Assembly: GCA_029532625.1 (NCBI GenBank)
Contig: JARFXM010000011.1
Span: 1,178,001 to 1,242,000 of the forward strand
From: Lomentospora prolificans
Lineage: Eukaryota; Ascomycota; Sordariomycetes; Microascales; Microascaceae
Length of the DNA stretch: 64,000 nt
Reading direction: 5' to 3'
In this document: piece by piece, positions 11,197-21,097 of the stretch
Numbering within the stretch: the stretch's first letter is position 1
How the letters are laid out: every line of letters begins with the position of its first letter
Made by a program: the position numbers and the translations under genes
Notes under the pieces: model-generated
What the model was told of the DNA's origin: nothing
Databases searched by the model: none
Seen by the model: only the letters and a program-made list of their open reading frames with translations

Positions 11197-13844
11197 ATGA
11201 CATTGACATCGAGGCACCATAAGAGTCAGCAGGGAAACAAATGGGTGCCCAGGCGCCCTGTTCCCTTGCCAGTCATATTCTCCCGTCCCAAGTATCATGC
11301 GAGTGTCGCTTTCTTTAGCGACAAATTTACCTCGTTCTACTTATCCGCGACTCCCTACCACATTGCTGCCTCAAGCGTCAAGACGAGGCAATGGCGCCAT
11401 TGACCGTTCCGCGAAAGCTCAGTTGCATCGCGTGGAAAAAAGACAGCATATCTCTTTACAGCTTCGATACGGATCCTTACGATAATTCTTTTTATCCTCC
11501 TCGGCATTGTTGTCGCAATCCGCCCTGGCATTCCGGGGTCGACGCTATCCAAAATCTCCCGCGATGTTACCTTGTACAAGGGATCATGCCATGAGACTTC
11601 AAAGAGGGACACGGCATATCATCTAGTATGTGTTATCATCCTCACACTACGCCGTACGATCCGGTGGAAATACTAGGTCTTTGTATATACACTAAATGGT
11701 CCGGATGATAGCTGATCAATGTGCTCTCATCCATGATTCTAGCATCAACCGACTACTTTATGCAGGTGCTCTGCGCGCCTACTCGCCAGGACATCGATAG
11801 CGCTCACAGAATAGGACGGTGGTTGGAAATCGGCGTTCAGTCGTGGCGTAACCTTCGGTCAATCCCACGACTTAGGGGGATTCACTGGGTTTTGCTGGCG
11901 CTGAGCTCTGTGCCACTCCATCTTATATTCAATAGCTGCGTTTATCAGTCCCAGGCCTCAACCAACTTTGCCTTGATATTGGCGTCTGAAAGCTTTCTGA
12001 ACGGCGCGTAGTACAGTCTCCCGGGCGTCGGTATGACGAGGCAAGACCCTTACTTTAGGCGAGACTACTGGTTTCAGCCCACGGTAGATGAGCGGGCCAT
12101 GGATACTTTGCGCGATATTTCTAGCCGGGCAGCTGGTTGGGAGAGGCTAGAGATCCAAGGTTGCGTTGAGAAGCATTCTCACCAAAACACACCACTGCGT
12201 GATCGTGCCAACGTCGTGATGATCGTTTCTAACCAAGACGGAACAAGCACCGACGGCTGGACGCCAGCGGAGGTCAGGAAGGATCCCATTGAGGCTGGCC
12301 CTCTAGGGAACGCCACCGACACTAGAAATTCTCTATGGCTCGGCATGGAGTTTTATCGCACAGACGACTCCATGTCCCGCCTCGAAGTTCGTCACGCCAT
12401 TACGGGCCGTCTCAAGCTCAACCCAGAAACAAGGTCACTTGAATGGCCATCCAAGACCTTCAACGAAGAGTTTCAAACTATGACGGCCCTCTACTGTCTT
12501 TCCGACCCATGGGAAGCGCCCTGCCGGCTCGACCTCAATACAGGCGCCTTCCTAGCCATCTGTTGCTTCAGTTTGTTCAAGGCCATACTGTGCCTCGCGG
12601 TCTTGCTCACAGTATTTGTACAGACCAAACCAATTTTCACCATAGGAGACGCCATAGACCCATTCCTAGGAAGCCCCGACGATACAACCATGGGTATGTG
12701 TACGCTGACGCGATCTGACCTCTCTTGGAAGGTGCATAGAGAAACCGGCAAAGGGCTAGAAACATGGGCTCAAAGTCCGAAGCAATGGAAAACACCTTCT
12801 CGGAGACGCGACGCGGCAGTGCCCAGGGCTGTCTGGCTCTGGACATATTTCCTCCTCTCAGCGGCAACGTTGGTGATTTGCGGTTTCTTGGGCGCATCGC
12901 TCAGCCGAAAATCATTGTATGTTTCCTAAAGATAGAAGCGAAAACCATCGAGTATCGTACTAACCCTCCGCTCAGAGGAGAGTCTCATTTCGGTCGCGAT
13001 TCTCGCAACACCGGCGTAGAGACCGCCGAGCTCATGTACTCATCGCCCTGGAACACCAGCCCCATCGCACTCTCCATCCTAGCCAACTTACCGCAGCTGA
13101 TCCTGTCCCTTTGTTTCTTCACCTACTCGTCCCTTTTCGTCCGCATGCTATCGGAGCTCGGCTGGTGCCGTTTCGGACTCGGCATGGGCGCACCTCTTCT
13201 CGTTTCTTCTGGGGGTAGGGGCGATCAGATCCAGTCGAGATGGCGCCCTAACAGCCGTGGACTGGTCTGGACTCTGCTTTTGGTCGTGGGTATCGGGCTA
13301 CACTGGATGTTCTCGAACTACCTATACGTTGGGGTATATGAAAGTAGGCTGATAAAAACTCATACTCCCTTCCCTATCTTTTAGACCATGTCAAACAATT
13401 GATGATTGTCTCCCCTAAGGAGTGCTAACATCAAACTCCGAAACAACAGGCTACAGTCATATCTACCCCTACAAATTACCCTCGACCAGCCAATACACTC
13501 TCCACTTCTCCCCGCTAGCCATTCTCATCACCCTCCTCATCCTCATCCCAGTCCTCATCGCGCCCCTCGTATTTGGCCGCCTCAAGCTCCCCGGCGTCAT
13601 GGTAGTAGCCGGAAACAACTCCGCCGTCATCTCCGCGGCCTGCCATCCGATCGTCCCGGCATTTGATTCGGTTCAGGACCCGGAAGGAAAGAAAGGAGCG
13701 GCGGAGACTGTTGACTTGGCTGCTGGTAGGCTACGGTGGGGAGTGATCGCTCCGGGTCATCTAGGATTTGGACCTTCTGGGCAGGTGGTAGCTGGGCCGA
13801 CCGAAGGTGAGTCTTACTACGGCTCGCTGGCGCCCGTCGGATGA
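11197..13844 (+). pseudogene. DUF6536 multi-pass membrane protein, broken by in-frame stops
   Basis: The conceptual protein is the fungal DUF6536 family of large membrane proteins of unknown function. Landmarks are the N-terminal membrane helix near 11460-11520, the segment INVLSSMILASTDYFMQVL with CAPTRQDID after it (11715-11790), the helix near 11880-11950, and several C-terminal helices (12540-12640, 12830-12900, 13065-13150, 13255-13330, 13500-13580). Introns fit at 11626-11711, 12917-12975 (with TACTAAC) and 13344-13449 (with GCTAAC); each restores the frame. Two stops break it: TGA at 11401-11403, before the first helix, and TAG at 12009-12011, after SESFLNGA. Each is one G-to-A or C-to-T change from a sense codon (TGG, CAG). 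The first exon and start (ATG 11197) are uncertain, so the first stop could be avoided by an unseen intron; the second cannot. The family call is from memory of its conserved segments. It ends 150 bases from the convergent F-box gene. Confidence 0.72.
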
Positions 13845-13994
13845 AAAATTATAAAACGACAAGTTCTACACTGAGCTAGCTGTATCAAGTTCAAATGAGT
13901 CATAAAGCGAATATTTGTACAGTTTGTTCCGCGAGCGTCGTTTAGAATTCTACAAGACCCCTAATGACTATACGGGAATCTCGAAGAGATATTA

Positions 13995-15815
13995 TCATGA
14001 AAAATCGTACATCATTAACGTCTCCCGTCCGGTCTTTGCCTTTTTCAGCACAATGACCATCTCATCATCGAAGCCGACCCAGCTCCGTCGGTCATCCCAC
14101 TCATCGCGCGGCGACAGACTCGGTGCGTCTTGCGCCGCGCCAGTCAAGTTTGGCCGAATCTCCACGCTCCTCCCCGAAGTGCGGCCTTCGAGTTCCCAGA
14201 CGCGGAGTTCGTCGCCTCGACAGCTCACACTAACGGCCTTGCCGCGCGAGGTTATCTCGGCATCACCGATCCCAGACGTATGGCCCCAGAGGCGAATACC
14301 GCGCGATATAGATACATCTGTCGCATTTGTCGTGCAGAGGTAAAGGATGAGCGTATTGTCAGGCTGGGTCGCGAGGAGGTATGGGTGTGTGTAGCACAGG
14401 GACATCGGCCCATGCGTCTCAGTATTGATATCAGAGCTGTCACTTTCTTCGTCGCCAGCAGATCCTATTGCTTCTGAAGCAGTGTTCCCCCGAGGGATTC
14501 TCGCAGAGCGGCCTGTGATGATTGGGGGAGCGTGCGCAACGCGTGAATCAACAATCTCAGAAAAGGTTTCTAGGCGCGTCCGGATTGTCTGAATATGTAA
14601 CTCTTGGATCCCTATCGTCCAGCCTTCTCGAGTAGGCAAAGTGTAAGCAATCGAGGCAATTGTGGAGGATGACGTTTTTCTAATCGAGAGAGCAAGGGGA
14701 TCCATGGAAGAGTGTGACTTGAGCGACGTCATAAGGTAGGGTGGAGCCAGAGTGGTACTGTCTTGGTCCTTTTCATGCTCTCCAGGTTGCCCGAGTCCAT
14801 TCTTCTGTCCAACAGACTCTCGGGCGGATGCAGCGAGCATTTCCGTCAAAGTCAAGGGGTTCCTATGGATCTCATTCTCAAAGGTTGTACCACCTTTCGT
14901 GGGCATATCGAAGGCATATATCGACACAAGGTCGCGGCTCGTCGCCGTCATGACATACGGGAAATGGTAAGCTACCGAGATGAGCTTCCCATTAGTAGAG
15001 TTAGAATGGCGGTATCGTTTTGACATTTCCCCTGCCACCAAGTCTAGAGACCAGACACCAAAGCTTCCGTCGAAGAATCCTAAGGCCACACCAAGGCCCT
15101 TCCCATCTGCACTCTGATCATCGACAGCAATACAAGTCGGGTCACTAGATATGTGGCCATCAGAGAGGTCTGCTTGCGCTAGGAGTTTCTTGGACTTCAA
15201 GTCCCAAGCTCGGAGGCCAGCTGTCGAATCAGCCGTGATAGCGATGCCGTCAAGGACTTTTGCCAGCGTCCGCTTCCTCCTCAAGCCAGGGTCTAACCCA
15301 TCCGCCCCAACGTCTAGCTCTTCCACGGCGCATTTTCCTCTAGACCAGTTATGACGAAGCTTGTACTGACGCTTCCAGTCGATAAAAGTGTCGCCGCTCA
15401 GCGCTCGCGACTTGCGGAGATCAACACCGCTATGGCGCAATACAGTCCGGCTGCTGGCAGTCCCATCCTGGCATAGGTTGGGTCTGAACCCGGGTATTCG
15501 CATGGCGCGCGGTAGGACGAAGTGGAGGTAATATAGTTGGCGCCATAGTTGAGAATCCGTGGAGAGTCTGCGGAAGCGGCGGGAGACAGGCGAGATGCCG
15601 AGCAAGGTGGAAAGTGGGAGAAAGGAAAGAATGCGGAGTAGGATTTCGTCGGATAAGGAAGAGATATGATCGTGCGAGGACGCAGCAAAGCTACAGGGGA
15701 GCGCGTGGTGACTATTTCCGTGAAGGCTTTCGTTCTCAATCTTGCGCCGTTTCACAGCGGTTGTCGCGGCGAGCGCGTCCGGGTCGGACCCAGCCGACCG
15801 CTTGGTGGGCATCAC
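13995..15815 (-). CDS. F-box protein with WD40-like repeats
   Basis: This is a single-exon gene of 606 codons. Residues about 50-100 are an F-box (ISSLSDEILLRILSFLPLST, then SRRFRRLSTDSQLWRQLYY), which in SCF ubiquitin ligases binds Skp1. A basic, nuclear-signal-like stretch (KRRKIE) precedes it. The rest has degenerate WD40-type strands such as GLRAWDLKSKKLL, GFFDGSFGVWSLDL and DELRVWELEG, as expected for a substrate-recruiting propeller. The likely role is a substrate adaptor of an SCF E3 ligase; the substrate cannot be inferred. The frame is intact although its neighbours on both sides include broken genes. It is divergent from the zinc-finger gene at 16336 and shares a 520-base promoter with it. 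Confidence 0.82.
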   Translation of the reverse strand: MMPTKRSAGSDPDALAATTAVKRRKIENESLHGNSHHALPCSFAASSHDHISSLSDEILLRILSFLPLSTLLGISPVSRRFRRLSTDSQLWRQLYYLHFVLPRAMRIPGFRPNLCQDGTASSRTVLRHSGVDLRKSRALSGDTFIDWKRQYKLRHNWSRGKCAVEELDVGADGLDPGLRRKRTLAKVLDGIAITADSTAGLRAWDLKSKKLLAQADLSDGHISSDPTCIAVDDQSADGKGLGVALGFFDGSFGVWSLDLVAGEMSKRYRHSNSTNGKLISVAYHFPYVMTATSRDLVSIYAFDMPTKGGTTFENEIHRNPLTLTEMLAASARESVGQKNGLGQPGEHEKDQDSTTLAPPYLMTSLKSHSSMDPLALSIRKTSSSTIASIAYTLPTREGWTIGIQELHIQTIRTRLETFSEIVDSRVAHAPPIITGRSARIPRGNTASEAIGSAGDEESDSSDINTETHGPMSLCYTHPYLLATQPDNTLILYLCTTNATDVSISRGIRLWGHTSGIGDAEITSRGKAVSVSCRGDELRVWELEGRTSGRSVEIRPNLTGAAQDAPSLSPRDEWDDRRSWVGFDDEMVIVLKKAKTGRETLMMYDFS

Positions 15816-16335
15816 GAATGCCTAGAGCCGAGGAAATCGTGGAGAAGAGCGGAGTAGAGTGTCAAGGATATGGCTGCTCCATTCCAACGTCTCGAGGCAA
15901 TAGATGGACTGGCGGAAGTGGGATCAAGCGACAGAATAATGCAGGTTCAACAGTCTGATCAAGCTTTGGTACTCCCCGCATTGCAGTATTCCTGCAAGCA
16001 CTTTCGCGGACCACAGAAGCCAGCTCCCGGCTTACGCCTCAGTCAGCAAGAGAAGTCCACCAGCGAAGTTGCACTGCTAGCTTATTCAGCACTCCCGCCA
16101 CTGTTGGCCTCAGACACCAGGTGACAGACAGGTATTATCCGTGCCACGCACAGTACTATCCGTGGCACGGATAGTACTAATACCGCAACCAACCTTAACT
16201 TGAGAGCGCGTCAACGAACCCTCTCAAGTCGACAACGCGGAACTTTGAACATTGATTGCCGAAACCCACGACTCAGTTCATCATACCGAGAATTTACAGA
16301 ACTGAAAAGGGAGGAGGCCCTCTGTTAAATCAAAA
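15816..16335. promoter_or_regulatory. shared promoter of the F-box and zinc-finger genes
   Basis: These 520 bases separate two divergent start codons (15815 on minus, 16336 on plus) and must hold both promoters. No TATA box stands out. The main feature is a nested palindrome at 16131-16184, listed separately. Confidence 0.6.
16131..16184. repeat. nested palindrome in a bidirectional promoter
   Basis: AGTACTATCCGTG (16152-16164), one G, then CACGGATAGTACT (16166-16178) form a perfect 27-base inverted repeat. An outer pair GGTATTA (16131-16137) and TAATACC (16178-16184) encloses it, and a further TATCCGTGCCAC copy lies at 16136-16147. The motif therefore appears three times in alternating orientation and could form a cruciform or bind a multimeric regulator. 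It lies about 315 bases from the F-box start and 150 from the zinc-finger start. Confidence 0.8.
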
Positions 16336-17015
16336 ATGGCACCCGTATGTGAAAATTCACCCTTTCTAGGCTAGAAGTGGTGATATCTCATTTCCCCCTT
16401 CACTCATCCACATTCCACGGTGAACCTAGCCGTTTCGTAAAATGATGGAGAATTCTGCTTACACGATGGATCGCTCAATTCTTTTCATCGAAATAGCGTC
16501 ATCAGACACTGCCTGCTCCTCAGACCTCATCGGCGCGTGAGGCCCGCCAAGCCTTCTACTGCAGCCTCTGCTCCAAGGGCTATTCTCGTATGAACGACTA
16601 CGAGGCTCACCTTAGCAGTTATGATCACACACACAAACAGCGTCTCAAGGATATGAAAGCGATGGTCAAGGATCCCAGTGCCGGTGCTCGTGCCCGGAAG
16701 GCAGAAGCAAAGGCCGATGGGCTTATCAGTGTGAAGCTCTCCGAAGAAGCCGCTAGCAGTTCGGGCGGAGGCTTCAAGAAGGGTGGATTCAAAAAATCGG
16801 GATTCAAGGCTGCGTTTGGCTCTTCAGCAGCTCCCGCGAATTCACCTATGAGTACCGCAGCTAGTACTACTAGTCCTTCTTTCGTTCCACAATCTTCGAG
16901 CGACACAGCCGAGAGAGCGGCCACGAATGAGTCAAGAAGCCACGGCCATCCGGAAGAAACTGATTCAGAAGACGAAGACTACGAAAGATACAACCCCAGG
17001 CATCCGACAGATTAG
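16336..17015 (+). CDS. small single C2H2 zinc-finger protein
   Basis: The gene has two exons. The first is only nine bases (ATGGCACCC, 16336-16344), followed by an intron at 16345-16496 (GTATGT..ATAG) and exon 2 at 16497-17015, giving 175 residues. An alternative acceptor nine bases downstream (TCATCAG) also keeps the frame. The finger reads FYCSLCSKGYSRMNDYEAHL then SSYDHTHKQRLKDM, i.e. C-x2-C-x12-H-x5-H followed by HKQRLK, as in the fingers of GPATCH8 and ZNF804-type proteins. These are thought to act with RNA or in splicing. After it come a basic Gly/Lys segment (GGGFKKGGFKKSGFK), a Ser/Ala-rich linker and an acidic tail (TDSEDEDYERYNP). Function is inferred only from the finger. Confidence 0.78.
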
Positions 17016-17146
17016 TTCAGTTACTCGAGCTTATTGTTAACTCCCCGTTTCGCCCATTTCACTGCTCTCTGGCGCGGACGCCTGGTTTTGCTCTGAGTCT
17101 ATCCGACGATATCGACTTGTCCAACATTTCCCCTGCCCCAAATACC

Positions 17147-19779
17147 CTAGATACCCCAGTCGGCCGCGTCGAATTCCGGATATTTATCTGGTATCTCTGC
17201 CGCAGTTTGGTTGCCAGAGAACCAATCAATGATTTCCGCTGTTGAAGCACCCGGCTCGCCCTGGAAAGCGCCAGCCGGGTCCGCAAGTGATTGGGTTATA
17301 GTGTCTACTTGCATCATCCCCAGTTCGCCGATATATTGCTCGAACTCATCACCAATAGGCTGCAAGTTCTCGTTCGCTTTCTCTCGATTTTGGGCCTCAA
17401 CCTGGGTTCTCGCAACGTTACACATGATCTGGCAGAGCCTATGTAAGTTGCTGGTTCCGAGAGCGATAATACTAGGAGGAGCGAAGCCGTAAATCTCTCG
17501 AGGCAGTCAAGGTTGTTTGTGTCGGATGTGTCGATGACATGACATACTATGACGAAAAAGGAGGCAAATGGAGCAATCATGACAGTCCTTCGGAGCTCCA
17601 GCCCCCAAGTTAACAAACTGAATGAACTACGAGTGTTTGAAAAGTCATCAAGGATATATGACCCACCAGTTGATATGTACTGCTTTCATATATTCGTTTG
17701 ACGACGATGTAGACATGGAATCCAGATGAGAGATCATCGACTGACGTGCTACTTCTATACATTCAGTGCAGAAACGGGACGAGAGGCCCCCATTTGGCGC
17801 GATGGTCTTATATGCAAGGGTCCGTGTAGAGTAGTACACGCATCGTCGCCCCTCATCCACAACGAAACATAGAGATGACTCTCGGCGCTTACGATAGTTT
17901 CCATCAGCATATTGCGAGTCTTGGATAACCTCTTGCTCATCTCGTCCATCTCTTTGATAACTTGTCGCGCTCCCATCTCTCTTTCTTGCCTGGGCTGAGC
18001 CTGAGACTGCGGACTATATCTGCCAAGTTAAAAGACTAGTTAGCCAGACCAGTCGAAGGACGCCCAATTCCACTCCAAGGATACACGTACATATTTCTGT
18101 ATAAATTCTTCTGTACCTCAGCGTGCTCGATCCACGTCTCAAATCTGCCGGGCCATTCGTGCGGGATCGCTGGTTTATATGCATCTTTAGCTACCGTGAT
18201 GTCCCAATCTTGAATTAAGGGTGGCCGCCCTATCCTTAATGATAGACTAGCATCGAGTACGTAGGCGATCCCGAACATCCGCGGATGAAGGTCAGCTCCG
18301 TCGGTTCTCTTTGCGTCGTTAGGGCAATCAACTGGCTCGGTTCTATGATAACCAAGCGTATAGAAAAGGTCCACCGACAACTGCCATGCCAGCGACGGCC
18401 TAGAAATGCCGATGCAGTAGACTGCCTGATTCCATGCTCACCGGTCAGCAAACTTTTAGACTAGCAAAGAATGGTGGAATCGACTCGCGGCAACATACAC
18501 CCAGATTCAGGGCCTCAATTGTTTCGCACCGTAGGGGGGAACATTGGAAGATTTCCGAGGGCAGTATCGAGATTTGTTTTGCATATCTCGTGATATTCCC
18601 GATGCTTTCTCTTGGCCTCCTCGCCTTCCGCAAAATAACAGCTTGAGGTGAAGATATAGTAGAGACTTCCATTGACAATGATAAAACTGGCAAACGACAA
18701 GGGCTCGGTGTAATAGTACACCTTGTGGCATCTCTCGATAAACTGTTCCGATCCCATAAAGGAGCAGATGTACCTAAAGACGGTTGGCGCCTCTACTGTG
18801 ACTCCGGCTAAGCGTCAGCTATTTCCAAGAACCCCCGGCCATGAGTCGCAAATACTTGGAGTTTGAATAATACCTTTAACTTTTTGATCTCGGCAAGAGT
18901 TGCAGATATTGGGGGTATCGATACCTCCGAGAGACCGCCGGGGGGCATAGGCTCCTGTTGAGGAAAGACAAAAAGATGCAAGGGGGCTGACAGCTTGCGC
19001 TTTTGGAGTGAAACGAGGCGGCGAAGTGATAGCAATGCGGCCACAATGTCAGATTCGGAATCTTCAGGGTGGGTAGATGCCCGCTCCGTTGCTATTTGGA
19101 TAAACTCGTCGGTGAAGACGGCTTGGGCGTAGCCGTAATGAGATCCGGACTCGTCGCTCAGGCCTTCGTCATCATTTTCGTTTCGTTCAGATGGCGAAGT
19201 GACACCGGCCCAGGGTCGGCAGAGGCGCTCGCGGTCGAGAGCAGGTCTTTTCTAGGATGCTTCTCGAGAACACCCTGTAGGCGGCAAACTTCACGTAGGA
19301 GTCCTTCAATATTTGCTAGTCTCTCTTCTGTGAGGTCGACTTTACGCTCACTAGTATATCACGACAATCAGGAGGGGTACATTCTGGAAGAGTCCAGAGG
19401 GTCGCCTTCCAAGTAAGCGCACGGCCACGGGGGCCGTTAAGATAGGAGAGATGGAGTGGAAGAATGGATTGACGATCATAAGGTTTCTTCAGGGTAATAC
19501 AAACTATTGTCCGGAGATCAGAACGCGGTGTTTTTGTCCCTTGAGTCGCTGCGCGGCGCTAGTCCAGCTACACGACCGGCTTGCAGCAAGGCAGTTGGAG
19601 CAGGGCGAGCTTCCGTCGCATCGAATCTAGAAGAACCGGCACGGCGAAGTCTCCCTGGAAGCCAGGTCAGACTTCGCTTCCCAAGCCTCTCCAACGGCTA
19701 CGGCTTTTGAAAGCCGAGGGTGAGAGAGAAAGGGTTTACTCTGCAGACTAAGCTTTCGAGCACGGCATTGGTCACACTT
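17147..19779 (-). pseudogene. Zn2Cys6 transcription factor, multiply frameshifted
   Basis: Reading leftward, the binuclear zinc cluster is split by an intron: CDQCRARK (19779-19753), then IRCDGSSPCSNCLAASRSC (from 19626). A linker/coiled segment (VDLTEERLANIEGLLREV) follows, then the fungal-specific regulatory domain (SRPSLAWQLSVDLFYTLGYH at about 18410-18340; VYYSTRTLAYKTIAP near 17810; FFVIVCHVIDTSDTNNLD near 17540) and an acidic tail ending DAADWGI. The whole family layout is present but the frame breaks near 19200, 18520, 17840 and 17480, each by one or two bases. The donor after CGAAAG reads CTTAGT where GTTAGT is expected (19752). One break could be called a 41-base intron, but not all of them. 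I found no convincing first exon upstream of the zinc cluster. Neighbouring genes are intact, so assembly error is a poor explanation. The target pathway is unknown; a broken efflux pump lies 1.3 kb away. Confidence 0.75.
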
Positions 19780-21097
19780 GACGTGGAGGGAAATATAAAT
19801 ATGTGGTTAGCTACTTTGTGTTGAACGCATGATGCAAATGCTTTCTGGCATGTCCTGTGAGTGTGAATAGGGGGCAATGGATGGCCTACAGCACGCTTGG
19901 AGCTTTGTTCCTCGGCTCTCTACCCGTTCATGGCAGAGGCAGGGCGCACCTGAGACAGGTGGTAATTAGTGCCTCTCTATAGACTAAGCAAGGATCAGGG
20001 CCCAGAGTCCAGGATAACTTGGACTCTCGTATAGGCTGGCGCGAAGGACGAGAAAAGAATGAGAAGAAGAATGAGCAATGCACGAGGTTGCGCAGAGCTG
20101 GGCTGGATGGGATGGAGAAAGCTGCTGAAGCATGTGGTAACGTGATGCCAAGAAGGGCTTCTGGATAATGGAACGGTCTGTAGCCAGCTCAATCCAGATG
20201 CGTACTATCAGTCCGACCCCGTAAGAGTCCTTGGGCTCAGCGAATGCCGTGTCCCACGTCTTGAACTTTTGGCTCGTTGATCCATTATCGATCCATGCAT
20301 GTGGCGTGGGACTCGCAGCGGAACGTGAATGTACTTTGTACCAAATGAATGCCCCAGACTCATCTCGCTTAGAATGTTTCCGAATATTCTCCTAGTAGCG
20401 CAAGGATGCCCCTCAACTTCGGCCTCCACGGCGGCCGGTGGCTCGGGTCGAGCTGGCAATGCAACATAGGCAATTTCCGGGATAGTCAGGCTATCAATCG
20501 AGCATGGCTGGTCTCGCCCTTCTCTGCAGGGGAGCAACCATTTTAGTACAACGTCCCAGCGCTGTTCATGTCGCACGCCATCCTCAAGTTCGTGCTATCA
20601 GTGAATACGGCGCAATACGAACCCATCCCCTGACGTATTCAATACAGCACAGGTATGCAGCCCAGCACTCGGGACCATCACGCTTCCCTTACTACGCAAA
20701 CGAAACGCCTTGACTTCAACATAGATTAATAAAAATAAAAATAAGAAGGCCCCCGAGCCTTCCCTAGATTACCAAGTTGGCCATGCCGATCTCACCGGAG
20801 ACCCGCGGAGACCGATTCCCCACTCGTCCCGATGCCGGTCAGGAGAAACGGGCCAATATATAGTTCCGGGATAATTTTACACCTGGCTTGATTTTACCTT
20901 TGTCTGTGCTGCAATCTGCTGGGTCGATCCGCATCTAAGCAAAATATATCCGATCCTCCACTTCCGTGAAATTTAAGGGCTTTGGAGAAAGCATTGTCGT
21001 GCTCGCCATTAAGGGCCGTCCAGACTCATCTATAAGCATGAGCGAGAGTAGAAGGATCCCAGACAGATTGACTCTTTCTTATTGAGGAACTCTCAGG
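19780..21097. other. intergenic region between two pseudogenes
   Basis: No gene is recognisable. It should contain the missing first exon and promoter of the transcription-factor relic (minus) and the promoter of the ABC relic (plus). The longest open frame, about 120 codons on minus at 20208-20576, resembles nothing I know. Confidence 0.5.

Noticed and set aside
12000..12070. An intron removing the TAG at 12009 in the DUF6536 gene
   Set aside because: The only GT..AG pair nearby is 28 bases long and starts after the stop.
17838..17920. A 41-base intron to explain the frame break near 17840 in the Zn2Cys6 gene
   Set aside because: GTAAGC..GAG would be shorter than any other intron here, and three further frame breaks plus a lost donor remain, so pseudogene is simpler.
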